Source: Rodentibacter ratti
Lineage (GTDB): Bacteria; Pseudomonadota; Gammaproteobacteria; Enterobacterales; Pasteurellaceae
Direction of reading: 5' to 3'
Assembly: GCF_002000485.1 (NCBI RefSeq)
Contig: NZ_MLAJ01000007.1
Span: 62,001 to 126,000 of the forward strand
DNA length: 64,000 nucleotides
Part shown: piece after piece, positions 54,324 through 63,776 of the stretch
How positions within the stretch are numbered: the first letter of the stretch is position 1
Layout of the letters: each line of letters begins with the position of its first letter
The notes under the pieces: model-generated
The model's input: only the letters and a program-made list of their open reading frames with translations
What the model was told of the DNA's origin: nothing
Database searches by the model: none
Position numbers and translations under genes: made by a program

Positions 54324-54971
54324 ATGATTACGAAACTGATTGAAGGTGCGCAACCTTATTGGCAACGCTATATTGAGCATCAATTTGTGCGGCAACTGGC
54401 TCAAGGTACATTACCTAAACGCTGTTTTCAACATTATCTGAAACAAGATTACCGCTATCTTTTCCATTATAGCCGTGCTTTTGCGTTGGGTATTTTCAAG
54501 GCAAAAAATTTTGCAGAAATGGCTGTACCACGCAGAACGTTGGATATTCTTAGCCAAGAAATTCAATTACACCTCAATTATTGTAACCAGTGGGGAATAA
54601 GCGAACAAGAGATGATAAACACACAAGAAAGTGCTGCTTGTGTGGCTTACACCCGCTATTTATTAGATGTTGGAATGGCAGGGGGATTAGCCGAGCTTTA
54701 TGCCGCTATTGCGCCTTGTGCGGTGGGGTATGCCCAAGCCGCCCGCTATATCACAACGCATTATCCACGCTTAGCGAATAATCCTTATCAGTCTTGGATC
54801 GAAACCTATGCCGGTGCTGAGTTTCAACAATCCGCAACAGAAACGGCAGATTTTTTAACCGCACTTTGTCAACCACTAAATTCAAATCAACTTACCCATA
54901 TTCAGCATATTTTTACCACCGCAACGCGTATGGAAATCAATTTCTGGCAAATGGGCTTGGATTTATCTTAA
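54324..54971 (+). CDS. tenA: Aminopyrimidine aminohydrolase / thiaminase II (TenA)
   Basis: 215 residues, all-helical TenA fold. Catalytic Cys is in YAAIAPCAVGYAQ (about residue 134), with HYSRAFALGI and the C-terminal ATRMEINFWQMGLD holding the catalytic Glu. It hydrolyses aminomethylpyrimidine to HMP, so imported degraded thiamine can be reused. It directly follows the ThiXYZ importer of that compound. AAGGTGGCAAA precedes the ATG. Confidence 0.94.
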   Translation: MITKLIEGAQPYWQRYIEHQFVRQLAQGTLPKRCFQHYLKQDYRYLFHYSRAFALGIFKAKNFAEMAVPRRTLDILSQEIQLHLNYCNQWGISEQEMINTQESAACVAYTRYLLDVGMAGGLAELYAAIAPCAVGYAQAARYITTHYPRLANNPYQSWIETYAGAEFQQSATETADFLTALCQPLNSNQLTHIQHIFTTATRMEINFWQMGLDLS

Positions 54972-54992
54972 CTACTCAAAAAGGAGACGATG

Positions 54993-55784
54993 ATGAAATC
55001 TATTTATCTTACAAAAATTCGTGAGCAAAACCCGCTCATTCATAATATTACCAACATTGTTGCGGCGAATTTTAATGCCAACGGATTATTGGCATTAGGC
55101 GCTTCGCCGATGATGTCGGCGAGCGAAGAGGAAATGGTTGAAATGCCGAATTTAAGCCAAGCCCTTGTGATCAATATCGGCACGCTAATTGGCAAAGAGC
55201 AGAAAGCTATGTTATTGGCGGGGAAAACGGCGAATGCGAAAGGGATTCCCGTAGTGCTTGATCCTGTGGGCGTGGGGGCAACGAGCTTCCGCAGAGAAAC
55301 CGTTCGTCAGCTTTTGTCTGAAATAAAATTTGCTCTAATTCGTGGGAACGCGGGGGAGCTAGCAACGATTGCAGGTGAAACGTGGCAAGCAAAAGGCGTA
55401 GATGCTGGACAAGGCGATGTAGATTTGAAAACCGTTGCTCAACGTGTCGCTAAACAGTACGGCTGTGTCGTATTGATTAGCGGAGCGGTTGATGTGATTA
55501 GTGATGGGATACAAACCGCAACCGTGCATAACGGCACGCCTTTGTTTCCTAAGGTGACGGCATCAGGCTGTTTGCTCAGTGCAGTTTGTGGCGCATTTTT
55601 AGCGGTAGATACGGGCGAACATTTTGCCGCAACATTAGAAGCCTGTGTGGCTTATACCGTTGCAGGTGAACTTGCCGCGCAAGGTCTGACGACAGAGGTC
55701 GGGCAATTTCAAATACGTCTATTAGATGAACTGGCGGCACTTAACCCAGAAATGATTGCACAAAAGGGGCGAATCAATGAATAA
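54993..55784 (+). CDS. thiM: Hydroxyethylthiazole kinase
   Basis: Phosphorylates hydroxyethylthiazole for thiamine salvage. 263 residues from ATG 54993 (AGGAG at 54982-54986 gives 6-base spacing; ATG 54990 is the alternative). It has [44 protein letters not shown] (about residues 90-102) and the catalytic loop [15 protein letters not shown]. The 3' end overlaps thiD by 8 bases. Order thiM-thiD-thiE-MFS is as I recall from H. influenzae. Confidence 0.96.
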   Translation: MKSIYLTKIREQNPLIHNITNIVAANFNANGLLALGASPMMSASEEEMVEMPNLSQALVINIGTLIGKEQKAMLLAGKTANAKGIPVVLDPVGVGATSFRRETVRQLLSEIKFALIRGNAGELATIAGETWQAKGVDAGQGDVDLKTVAQRVAKQYGCVVLISGAVDVISDGIQTATVHNGTPLFPKVTASGCLLSAVCGAFLAVDTGEHFAATLEACVAYTVAGELAAQGLTTEVGQFQIRLLDELAALNPEMIAQKGRINE

Positions 55785-56592
55785 CATTCCCCAAGTGCTA
55801 ACGATCGCAGGCTCGGACAGTGGCGGTGGTGCGGGTATTCAAGCCGATCTGAAAACCTTCCAAATGCAAAGGGTATTTGGTACTTCTGTGCTGACTGCCG
55901 TTACCGCTCAAAATACGCTAGGTGTATTGGATATTCACATGATTCCCCTGAAGATGATTCGCTCACAACTGCAAGCGGTCAAAAACGACTTCAATATTGC
56001 AAGTGTGAAAATGGGTATGCTGGGGACGGCAGAGATTATTGAATGTGTGGCGGAGTGCCTTAAGGATCGTCCATTTGGCAATGTAGTGCTTGATCCTGTC
56101 ATGTTCGCCAAAGGTGGCGCTCCGCTATTACAACCGCAGGCGGTTTCAGCGCTTATTGATCATTTACTTCCATTGGCTGATGTGATCACGCCTAACCTGC
56201 CTGAAACAGAAGCCTTAACGGGAGTGATGATTTACGATGAAATGAGTATTAAAAAGGCGGCAAAATCCCTGCAAATGCAAGGAGCGCGTAATGTGATTAT
56301 CAAAGGCGGGCATTCACTTAATTCTCAGAGCGAACAATGCCGAGATTGGATTTTCCTCGATGATGGACGTGATTTTGTGTTGGAGCGTCCACGTTTTCAC
56401 ACACCGCATACGCATGGTACAGGTTGTACTTTTTCCGCTTGTTTAACCGCAGAGTTGGCAAAGGGTAAAACGTTGCAAAGTGCGGTCGAAATTGCCAAAG
56501 ATTTTATCACGGCAGCGATTAGCCACCCGCTCAATATCGGTCATGGACACGGGCCGACAAACCATTGGGCTTATCATGATTTTGTCAACTAA
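55777..56592 (+). CDS. thiD: HMP kinase / HMP-phosphate kinase
   Basis: Phosphorylates HMP twice to HMP-PP. 271 residues from ATG 55777 ([15 protein letters not shown]); AAAGGGGCGA lies upstream and the frame extends into thiM. Motifs are [31 protein letters not shown] and the catalytic [17 protein letters not shown] (about residues 208-224). Translationally coupled to thiM. Confidence 0.95.
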   Translation: MNNIPQVLTIAGSDSGGGAGIQADLKTFQMQRVFGTSVLTAVTAQNTLGVLDIHMIPLKMIRSQLQAVKNDFNIASVKMGMLGTAEIIECVAECLKDRPFGNVVLDPVMFAKGGAPLLQPQAVSALIDHLLPLADVITPNLPETEALTGVMIYDEMSIKKAAKSLQMQGARNVIIKGGHSLNSQSEQCRDWIFLDDGRDFVLERPRFHTPHTHGTGCTFSACLTAELAKGKTLQSAVEIAKDFITAAISHPLNIGHGHGPTNHWAYHDFVN

Positions 56593-56606
56593 AGGGGAAT
56601 AATGAA

Positions 56607-57275
56607 ATGCAAAAAATTCGAGAAATCCTACCGCTTTACTTTGTTGCAGGAACGCAAGATTGTCGGCATTTGGGGCAAAATGGCGCACAAAATTTACTTT
56701 CAGTGTTAAAACAAGCATTAGACGGAGGCATCACTTGCTTTCAATTTCGGGATAAAGGCAAATTCTCTCTTGAACATTCGCCAGCTGCGCAAAAAGCATT
56801 AGCCATTGCCTGTCGGGATATGTGCCGTGAATACCGTGTGCCATTTATCGTCAATGATAATGTGGATTTAGCCTTTGAGCTTGAGGCAGATGGCGTCCAT
56901 GTCGGGCAAACGGATATGGCGGTAGAAGTGATTCGGGCAAAAGCGAATAAAGCGATGATCGTGGGTTGGTCTGTGAATTTATTGGAAGAAGCCAAAATAG
57001 GTGAGGCGATGGCGGAAATTGATTATTTTGGCATCGGGCCAATTTTTCCCACGCAGTCTAAGGAAAATCCAAAACCAACACGCGGTATGGCGTTTATTCA
57101 ACATTTGCGAAAATCAGGCATAACAAAACCGCTTGTTGCGATTGGTGGTGTCAAGTTAGAACACGTCCGTACTTTACGAGAATTTGGCGCAGACGGTGTA
57201 GCGGTGATTTCAGCTATTAGTCAGGCAGAAAATGTTGAAGCGATGAGCAAAGCGTTAAGGGAAGCCAGTCAGTAA
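56607..57275 (+). CDS. thiE: Thiamine-phosphate synthase
   Basis: Condenses HMP-PP and thiazole phosphate into thiamine phosphate. 222-residue TIM barrel with TCFQFRDKGKFSLEHS, FIVNDNVDLAFELEADGVHV, GQTDM and the phosphate-binding VAIGGVKLEHV and DGVAVISAIS. It starts 14 bases after thiD (AAAGGGGAATA upstream). Together with thiM and thiD it completes salvage of both thiamine halves; no de novo thiC or thiG is seen here. Confidence 0.96.
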   Translation: MQKIREILPLYFVAGTQDCRHLGQNGAQNLLSVLKQALDGGITCFQFRDKGKFSLEHSPAAQKALAIACRDMCREYRVPFIVNDNVDLAFELEADGVHVGQTDMAVEVIRAKANKAMIVGWSVNLLEEAKIGEAMAEIDYFGIGPIFPTQSKENPKPTRGMAFIQHLRKSGITKPLVAIGGVKLEHVRTLREFGADGVAVISAISQAENVEAMSKALREASQ

Positions 57276-57309
57276 ATGGCGGATTAAAAAGAGATATTGG
57301 AGGAAAATA

Positions 57310-58614
57310 ATGAAACAAAATAGCCCTAAACGAGTCGCTATGGCAACTATGATTGGAACGGCGATTGAGTATTTCGACAACTATATTTATGCAATGGCAG
57401 CCGTGTTGGTGTTTAACCATCAATTTTTTCACGCAACAGATCCGCTCTCAGGGCAGATTGCGGCCCTTTCTACGCTGGCGTTAACCTTTCTCACCCGTCC
57501 TCTTGGTGCGGTTTTGTTTGGGCATTTTGGCGACCGAATGGGAAGAAAAAATACCTTTGTGATGAGCCTGTTATTGATGGGCATTTCTACGGTCGTTATC
57601 GGACTGTTGCCTACTTATGACCATATCGGCATTGGGGCAACGATTTTGCTCTGTCTATGCCGTGTCGGGCAAGGGATCGGCTTAGGTGGCGAGTGGGGCG
57701 GGGCTGCATTAGTCGCCGTTGAAAATGCGCCAGAGGGCAAACGTGGTTGGTATGGTACTTTTCCACAACTTGGCGCACCGTTAGGTCTATTATTGGCGAA
57801 CGGGGTATTTTTACTTATTGGGAGCATTTTCGGTCAAGCAGCAATGTTAGATTGGGCGTGGCGTATTCCATTTTTATCCTCCATTCTATTGGTTGTCATT
57901 GGGTTGTATGTGCGCCTAAAACTCACCGAAGCACCTATTTTCCTCGAAGCGTTAAATAAGCCACAGCCTAAACGCTTGCCAATGTTAGAAGTTCTCACCA
58001 CCCACTTTAAACCATTTTTCTTGGGCATGTTGATTTGTATCGCAGGTTATGTGCTGTTTTATATCATAATCGCTTTTAGTCAAATTTATGCCAAATCTGC
58101 ACCAACTGTGTCAGAGGCAGGCTATGTCATGGGGTTGGGCTTTTCCCCTCAAGTGTTTACCGCACTATTGATGACAAGTGCAATCTCTTTGGCGGTGACG
58201 ATTGCTGCCTCCGGTAAATATATCGACAAAGTTGGTCGCAGGGTTTGGCTGATCTGGACGACGGTAGGAGTCGCAATTTTCGGTGTTACTTTGCCCTTTT
58301 TCCTTGAAAATGGCACCACGACCAGTTTATTTTGGTTTTTAATTATCGGTATGGGGTTAATTGGCATGGGATATGGACCGCTTGCCAGTTTTTTACCTGA
58401 ATTATTCCCAACTCACGCTCGCTATTCAGGCGCTTCGCTCACTTATAACGTTGCAGGTTTATTTGGTGCAAGTGTCATTTCAATTATCGCCTTACCATTG
58501 AATGCCAATTATGGCTTAAAAGGCGTGGGGATTTATTTAGCGTTTAATGCGCTATTAAGTTTAATTGGGCTATGGTTTATTCATGAAACGAAAGATAAAA
58601 AATTAGAAGGTTAA
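57310..58614 (+). CDS. MFS transporter, MHS (metabolite:H+ symporter) type
   Basis: 434 residues with 12 membrane helices. It carries the MHS hallmarks GTAIEYFDNYIYAMAAVLVF near the N-terminus, the loop GHFGDRMGRKNTFVMSLLLMG (cut at residues about 76-96) and GQGIGLGGEWGGAALVAVE. GGAGGAAAATA precedes the ATG, 34 bases after thiE. Being the last gene of a TPP-regulated operon, it may carry a thiamine-related metabolite such as thiazole or thiamine itself. The family usually moves organic acids, betaines or similar compounds, so the substrate is inferred. Confidence 0.88.
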   Translation: MKQNSPKRVAMATMIGTAIEYFDNYIYAMAAVLVFNHQFFHATDPLSGQIAALSTLALTFLTRPLGAVLFGHFGDRMGRKNTFVMSLLLMGISTVVIGLLPTYDHIGIGATILLCLCRVGQGIGLGGEWGGAALVAVENAPEGKRGWYGTFPQLGAPLGLLLANGVFLLIGSIFGQAAMLDWAWRIPFLSSILLVVIGLYVRLKLTEAPIFLEALNKPQPKRLPMLEVLTTHFKPFFLGMLICIAGYVLFYIIIAFSQIYAKSAPTVSEAGYVMGLGFSPQVFTALLMTSAISLAVTIAASGKYIDKVGRRVWLIWTTVGVAIFGVTLPFFLENGTTTSLFWFLIIGMGLIGMGYGPLASFLPELFPTHARYSGASLTYNVAGLFGASVISIIALPLNANYGLKGVGIYLAFNALLSLIGLWFIHETKDKKLEG

Positions 58615-58622
58615 TTCAGAAT

Positions 58623-58685
58623 AAAGTGCGGTTATTTTTCTCAAGATTTTAAAAACACAGAAAAATTTGACCGCACTATTTTTTT
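58623..58685. terminator. Inverted uptake-signal terminator, MFS gene / MATE gene
   Basis: AGTGCGGTTATTTTTCT (58625-58641) pairs with AGAAAAATTTGACCGCACT (58659-58677), allowing a bulge, followed by A and T8. It lies between convergent genes. Confidence 0.75.
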
Positions 58686-58704
58686 GAATTCGAAAGGTAG
58701 AGCT

Positions 58705-60099
58705 TTATTTCAGTTTTTCTAATCGAGCCATCAACACATCATCATTCAAACTTTGTATTTTTCTCATTCGATAGAATAATAAAATAGCGGCAAAGGTCAG
58801 TGCGACCACAAAAGCAATCCAGAAACCTCGCGCACCAATGTTTGGCATCAGTAAATCGGTTCTTGCCAGCGTATAACCTAATGGCACGCCGATTACCCAA
58901 TAAGCAAAAAGAGTGATATAGAGGATCACTTTAGTATCTTTGTAACCGCGTAACACTCCACTCACAACCACTTGAATCGTATCGGAAAATTGATAAACAG
59001 CTGCAAGTAAGAGTAAACCTGTCGCCATACTAATAACGATTTCATCTGTCACAAAAATGGCGGCAATCTCATAGCGGAAAAAGATCGTGATAAATGCGGT
59101 AATGACCGTGATCGTTAAACCGAGTATTAAGGCGGCATAGGCGATATTTTTGGCTTTTTCAGGCGAGCCTGATCCTAATGCTTGCCCCACAAGGATCGTA
59201 GTTGCCATACCGATTGACATTGGAAACATAAAAATAAAGGAACTGGTATTTAAGGCTATTTGATGGCTTGCCACAATGGTTGCACCAAGTGGGGAAAGCA
59301 ATAAAGCAGTAAGGGCAAAAAGCGCCACTTCGCAACAAAGTGCAATCGCAATAGGTAAACCAAGTTGTAAGAGTTTTTTTAATGTTGCAACGTTCGGTTT
59401 TTCAATCACTTGGCTGAATACTTTTAACTGACGTTCTTGGCGATTAAAGTAAGAATAACCAATCATCATCAAACACATCGACCAGTTCACGATTGCAGTT
59501 GCCACGCCACAACCTACTGCGCCGAGTGCCGGAATGCCGAGTTTACCGTAAATAAAAATATAGTTGAGGGGAATGTTAAGCATTAGCCCGAGAAAGGTAA
59601 TCACCATTGCCGGTTTGGTTTTTGCAATGCCGTCATTTAAGCAACGGAAATTGACGAGTAATAAATAAGCCGGTAATCCCCAAATCATCGCATGTAAATA
59701 ATCTTGGGCAATTTGTGCCATATGCGGTTCCATCTGCATAAATTGCAAGACAAAATCGCTGTGGTAAATCAACAATCCAAGAGGAATACTGCTTGAAAGT
59801 GCGATCCAAATACCTTGACGAACTTGATGTGCAATGCGATGACGTTGTCCGGAACCATTTAAATAGGAAATGGTTGGAGGTAAGGCAAGTAATAAGCCAT
59901 GCCCGAACAGCACTAACGGCAACCAAATAGATGCACCGACAGAAATGGCGGCCATATCCGTAGAACTCACTCGCCCCGCCATAATGGTATCCACAAGCCC
60001 CATGGAGTTTTGAGCGACCTGTGCCAATAAAATAGGGATAGCAATTTTAATTAATTTCTTAATATCAAGGTGATACTCGGATAAAAGACGAAAATTCAT
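58705..60099 (-). CDS. norM: MATE-family multidrug efflux pump
   Basis: 464 residues, 12 membrane helices in two homologous halves. It has [22 protein letters not shown] at the first helix, cut around residues 18-39, and [12 protein letters not shown] and [13 protein letters not shown] in the second half. This is the NorM/HmrM subgroup of Na+- or H+-driven drug exporters. It is divergent from ribE, as in H. influenzae, with only 41 bases between the starts. No clear ribosome binding site is seen. Confidence 0.93.
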   Translation of the reverse strand: MNFRLLSEYHLDIKKLIKIAIPILLAQVAQNSMGLVDTIMAGRVSSTDMAAISVGASIWLPLVLFGHGLLLALPPTISYLNGSGQRHRIAHQVRQGIWIALSSSIPLGLLIYHSDFVLQFMQMEPHMAQIAQDYLHAMIWGLPAYLLLVNFRCLNDGIAKTKPAMVITFLGLMLNIPLNYIFIYGKLGIPALGAVGCGVATAIVNWSMCLMMIGYSYFNRQERQLKVFSQVIEKPNVATLKKLLQLGLPIAIALCCEVALFALTALLLSPLGATIVASHQIALNTSSFIFMFPMSIGMATTILVGQALGSGSPEKAKNIAYAALILGLTITVITAFITIFFRYEIAAIFVTDEIVISMATGLLLLAAVYQFSDTIQVVVSGVLRGYKDTKVILYITLFAYWVIGVPLGYTLARTDLLMPNIGARGFWIAFVVALTFAAILLFYRMRKIQSLNDDVLMARLEKLK

Positions 60100-60140
60100 A
60101 AATTTGATATACTACGCAAAAATTTGATTGAGGAAAATTT

Positions 60141-60752
60141 ATGTTTACAGGAATTGTACAGGGGATTGCCCCCATTCATTCGATTACAGAAAAAACACAT
60201 TTTAGAACACAGATCGTAAAATTACCACCTGAAATGCGAAAAGGGTTAGAAATTGGCGCTTCTGTGGCAAATAATGGAGTGTGTTTAACAGTGACTGAAA
60301 TTCATGATGATTTAGTCAGTTTCGATTTGATGCAGGAAACCTTACGGATTACTAATCTGGGCGAATTAAAAGCCGGTGATTTCGTTAATATTGAACGAGC
60401 CATGCAAATGGGCGATGAAATTGGTGGGCATATTTTATCCGGTCATGTGTATTGTACTGCGGTGATTTCCGACATCATCGCAACAGAAAACAATCGTCAA
60501 ATTTGGTTTGAATTACCGAATAGGGAAGTGATGAAATATATTTTAACCAAAGGTTTTGTTGCGGTAGATGGCATTAGTTTGACCATTGGTGAAGTGAAAG
60601 ACAATCAATTTTGTGTGAATTTGATTCCTGAAACATTACAAAGAACCTTGATGGGGCAACGTAAAACAGGGGATGTGGTCAATATTGAAATTGATCCGCA
60701 AACACAAGCGATCGTAGATACGGTAGAACGTTATTTAGCGGCTCGTTCTTAA
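60141..60752 (+). CDS. ribE: Riboflavin synthase, alpha chain
   Basis: Dismutates two lumazine molecules to riboflavin. 203 residues with two homologous lumazine-binding domains. Each begins with an MFTGIVQG-like segment: [15 protein letters not shown] and [27 protein letters not shown] and [12 protein letters not shown] are the paired substrate loops. GAGGAAAATTT precedes the ATG. No FMN riboswitch is visible in the short leader. Confidence 0.96.
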   Translation: MFTGIVQGIAPIHSITEKTHFRTQIVKLPPEMRKGLEIGASVANNGVCLTVTEIHDDLVSFDLMQETLRITNLGELKAGDFVNIERAMQMGDEIGGHILSGHVYCTAVISDIIATENNRQIWFELPNREVMKYILTKGFVAVDGISLTIGEVKDNQFCVNLIPETLQRTLMGQRKTGDVVNIEIDPQTQAIVDTVERYLAARS

Positions 60753-60755
60753 AAG

Positions 60756-60798
60756 AAAAGTGCGGTCAAAAATCTTACTGTTTTTTGACCGCACTTTT
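60756..60798. terminator. Bidirectional inverted uptake-signal terminator, ribE / DedA gene
   Basis: AAAAGTGCGGTCAAAAA (60756-60772) pairs with TTTTTTGACCGCACTTTT (60781-60798). It is located between the two convergent stop codons. Confidence 0.9.
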
Positions 60799-60804
60799 AT
60801 CAAA

Positions 60805-61410
60805 TCAATTTTTCTGTTTTTTCGATTTTTTCCACTTCCAAAATAAGAACAGGGCAACGGCAGCAACCAATATGTAAATAACCATTTGGCCTTTCTGAAT
60901 TTGCTCATGCAACCAATCTAAATTTCTCGCACCAAATTCACCAAGGTAAACCCAAATTGGTACGGAAATAATGGCGGCACAAAAATCAATTAAGAGAAAA
61001 CGGGTATAACTGACACGGCGTGTAATGCCCGAAACCATATAAATCGGTGCTCGTAACCCCGGTAAAAAACGTGCAACAAATAATACGCGGTTGCCATATC
61101 GAGCAAATTTTTCACGGACCATTTTTAGACGTTGTAGGGTAATAATCTTACGCATTGGGCGAAAACGTAAAATTTTTGTCCCGTAAATGCGACCGAGCCA
61201 GTACATACAAGAATCGCCTGCCAGTACGCCGACCATACTGACGAATAACATGAGATGGGAATTCACACTTTCAGGATAAAGCCCGGCAATCACGCCGCCT
61301 GAAACAAGGGTTATATCTTCAGGAATGGGTACACCAAAGCCACAGATAATCAAGACAAAAAATACAGCCCAATAGCCGTAGTCAGTGAAAAAATTAATAA
61401 GAAATTCCAT
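60805..61410 (-). CDS. DedA-family (SNARE-associated/VTT) membrane protein
   Basis: 201 residues from ATG 61410 (MEFLINFFTDYGYW) with GGGAAC upstream; the upstream TTG at 61443 is less likely. VTT-domain motifs are ICGFGVPIPEDITLVSGGVI (about residues 28-47), YWLGRIYGTKILRF and RFLPGLRAPIYMVSGITR (about 118-135). About five membrane helices and a basic C-terminal tail (KWKKSKKQKN). DedA proteins act as phospholipid/undecaprenyl-phosphate translocases or affect membrane potential. Confidence 0.9.
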   Translation of the reverse strand: MEFLINFFTDYGYWAVFFVLIICGFGVPIPEDITLVSGGVIAGLYPESVNSHLMLFVSMVGVLAGDSCMYWLGRIYGTKILRFRPMRKIITLQRLKMVREKFARYGNRVLFVARFLPGLRAPIYMVSGITRRVSYTRFLLIDFCAAIISVPIWVYLGEFGARNLDWLHEQIQKGQMVIYILVAAVALFLFWKWKKSKKQKN

Positions 61411-61493
61411 TTGTTCCCGTTGTTTAGATTTTCGTGGTTTCAAAAAATTAGCGGTTATTCTAATCGTTTCATGCTGAGTTTTCTAGAAAAAGT

Positions 61494-61522
61494 TTGCGTT
61501 GATAAGTTGAATATTCTATAAT
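61494..61522 (+). promoter_or_regulatory. Promoter of rplY
   Basis: TTGCGT (61494-61499) and perfect TATAAT (61517-61522) with 17-base spacing, 98 bases upstream of the rplY ATG. The long leader (TTTTTTGG stretches around 61580) could hold ribosomal-protein control, but no clear structure is seen. Confidence 0.65.
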
Positions 61523-61620
61523 CTGCGCCCTCAAAGTGAGCCTTTGAGTCAATTTAGGAAAATTGCTGGGTCGCCTGCAATTTTTTGGTTTTTAATCTTA
61601 TTTTTAAAGAGAATATAACA

Positions 61621-61908
61621 ATGGCATTTAAATTCAACGCTGAAGTTCGTACAGCGCAAGGTAAGGGTGCGAGCCGCCGCCTGCGTCATAACGGTCAAAT
61701 TCCTGCAATCGTTTATGGTGGCAGCGAAGCGCCGGTTTCAATCATCTTAAATCACGATGAATTAAACAACGCACAAGTTCACGATTCTTTCTACTCTGAT
61801 GTGATTACACTTGTAATCGATGGCAAAGAAGTGGCTGTAAAAGTGCAAGCAATGCAACGTCACCCGTTCAAACCAAAATTGGTTCACATTGACTTTAAAC
61901 GTGCATAA
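61621..61908 (+). CDS. rplY: 50S ribosomal protein L25
   Basis: Binds 5S rRNA in the large subunit. 95 residues from ATG 61621 ([20 protein letters not shown]), with AAGAGAATATAAC upstream; ATG 61585 is in frame but adds 12 non-conserved residues. It has [15 protein letters not shown] and [18 protein letters not shown], the short single-domain L25 of gammaproteobacteria. Terminator directly after. Confidence 0.97.
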   Translation: MAFKFNAEVRTAQGKGASRRLRHNGQIPAIVYGGSEAPVSIILNHDELNNAQVHDSFYSDVITLVIDGKEVAVKVQAMQRHPFKPKLVHIDFKRA

Positions 61909-61927
61909 TTTTTAATTTTGATGAAAA

Positions 61928-61957
61928 ACACCAAAGAAGATTCTTTGGTGTTTTTTT
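61928..61957 (+). terminator. Terminator of rplY
   Basis: ACACCAAAGAA/TTCTTTGGTGT (61928-61938 and 61941-61951) followed by seven T residues. The truA start lies 19 bases beyond. Confidence 0.93.
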
Positions 61958-61975
61958 ATGGAAAGCGGGGTGAAA

Positions 61976-62770
61976 ATGAAAATTGCCTTAGGAATTGAAT
62001 ATAACGGACAACATTATTTTGGTTGGCAACGACAAGAAAAATTGAGAACCGTACAGGAAGAATTGGAAAAAGCCCTGTCTTTTGTTGCAAATGAAAAAAT
62101 TGATGTATTTTGTGCGGGAAGAACCGACTCCGGTGTGCATGGCACAGGGCAGGTTGTGCATTTTGAAACAAATGCGATTCGTCCTGAAAAAGCTTGGGCA
62201 TTTGGTACGAACGCTAATTTGCCTGATGATATTGCGGTGAAATGGGCAAAAATCGTTGATGATGAATTTCATGCCCGTTTTTCTGCCACGGCACGTCGCT
62301 ATCGTTACATTCTGTATTGTAATAAATTACGATCTGCCATTTTACCGGCTGGGATTACCCACTGTCATTTGGAATTAGATGCGGGAAAAATGCATCAGGC
62401 AGGGCAATTTTTATTGGGCGAGCATGATTTTTCTTCTTTCCGAGCGGCGCAATGCCAATCAAATACACCGTGGCGAAATATCCATCACCTGAATGTTGTT
62501 CAAAAAGGCGAATATATTATTGTCGATATTCAAGCTAACGCTTTTGTACACCACATGGTTAGAAACATTGTTGGGAGCTTAATTGAAGTCGGTGCAGGGA
62601 ATCAGCCGGTTGAATGGCTTAACTGGCTACTTGAACAGCGAGATAGAAAACTTGCTGCTCCTACGGCAAAACCGGACGGACTTTATTTGGTGAATGTGAT
62701 TTATCCTGAAAAATTTGCCATTCCTCAGAATAAATTGGGTCCGCTTTTCCTTGAAGATAAGCTGATTTAG
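61976..62770 (+). CDS. truA: tRNA pseudouridine(38-40) synthase
   Basis: Isomerises uridines 38-40 in the anticodon arm. 264 residues from ATG 61976 ([20 protein letters not shown]), with CGGGGTGAAA upstream; the frame opens at ATG 61958 inside the rplY terminator. The catalytic Asp is in [18 protein letters not shown] (about residue 52). It also has [20 protein letters not shown] and [19 protein letters not shown]. Confidence 0.96.
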   Translation: MKIALGIEYNGQHYFGWQRQEKLRTVQEELEKALSFVANEKIDVFCAGRTDSGVHGTGQVVHFETNAIRPEKAWAFGTNANLPDDIAVKWAKIVDDEFHARFSATARRYRYILYCNKLRSAILPAGITHCHLELDAGKMHQAGQFLLGEHDFSSFRAAQCQSNTPWRNIHHLNVVQKGEYIIVDIQANAFVHHMVRNIVGSLIEVGAGNQPVEWLNWLLEQRDRKLAAPTAKPDGLYLVNVIYPEKFAIPQNKLGPLFLEDKLI

Positions 62771-62854
62771 TTTGATGAGCTTGTCTGACTAGCAAGGCTC
62801 GCCGAATTATGGTTTAATACGCTGAATTTTCTAGTGGATAAATAGGTAAAAATA

Positions 62855-63775
62855 ATGAGCTGGATTGACCGAATTTTTAGTAAAAGCCCTTCTTCTTCAA
62901 CACGTAAATCTAACGTTCCGGAAGGGGTTTGGACAAAATGTACCTCGTGCGAACAGGTACTTTATAGTGAAGAATTAAAACGTAATCTTTATGTATGCCC
63001 GAAATGTGATCATCATATGCGTATTGATGCACGCGAACGTCTTTTACGTTTACTGGATGAAGACTCAAGCCAAGAAATAGCGGCAGATTTAGAGCCAAAA
63101 GATATTTTAAAATTTAAAGATTTAAAGAAATATAAAGATCGTATTACAGCGGCACAAAAAGAAACCGGTGAAAAAGATGCGCTTATTACCATGACAGGCA
63201 CACTTTATAATATGCCGATTGTGGTGGCAGCTTCAAACTTTGCTTTTATGGGCGGTTCAATGGGATCTGTTGTAGGCGCCAAATTTGTCAAAGCGGCTGA
63301 AAAAGCCATTGAATTGAATTGTCCGTTTGTGTGTTTTTCTGCCAGTGGTGGGGCGCGTATGCAAGAGGCATTATTTTCATTAATGCAAATGGCAAAAACC
63401 AGTGCAGTGCTTGCCAAAATGCGTGAAAAAGGTGTGCCTTTTATTTCCGTTTTAACCGATCCGACTTTAGGTGGCGTATCAGCGAGTTTTGCGATGTTAG
63501 GCGATTTAAACATTGCCGAACCGAAAGCCTTAATCGGTTTTGCCGGTCCACGAGTGATCGAACAAACCGTTCGTGAAAAATTACCGGAAGGTTTTCAACG
63601 TAGCGAATTTTTATTAGAAAAAGGGGCGATTGATATGATCGTCAAACGTGGTGATATGCGCCATACCCTAGCAAGCGTATTAAGTAAATTAACCCATCAG
63701 CCTTCTCCCTTTAGCGAACCCGAGTTAATTGAAGATGACATTGAAGTAAATGAAGAACATCATGAAGAAAAATAA
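62855..63775 (+). CDS. accD: Acetyl-CoA carboxylase carboxyltransferase, beta subunit
   Basis: Transfers the carboxyl group from biotin to acetyl-CoA in the first step of fatty-acid synthesis, with AccA. 306 residues. An N-terminal zinc ribbon carries CTSCEQVLY and CPKCDHHMR (Cys at about 29, 32, 48, 51). The crotonase-fold domain has [30 protein letters not shown] and [27 protein letters not shown] precedes the ATG. folC starts one base after its stop. Confidence 0.97.
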   Translation: MSWIDRIFSKSPSSSTRKSNVPEGVWTKCTSCEQVLYSEELKRNLYVCPKCDHHMRIDARERLLRLLDEDSSQEIAADLEPKDILKFKDLKKYKDRITAAQKETGEKDALITMTGTLYNMPIVVAASNFAFMGGSMGSVVGAKFVKAAEKAIELNCPFVCFSASGGARMQEALFSLMQMAKTSAVLAKMREKGVPFISVLTDPTLGGVSASFAMLGDLNIAEPKALIGFAGPRVIEQTVREKLPEGFQRSEFLLEKGAIDMIVKRGDMRHTLASVLSKLTHQPSPFSEPELIEDDIEVNEEHHEEK

Positions 63776-63776
63776 T

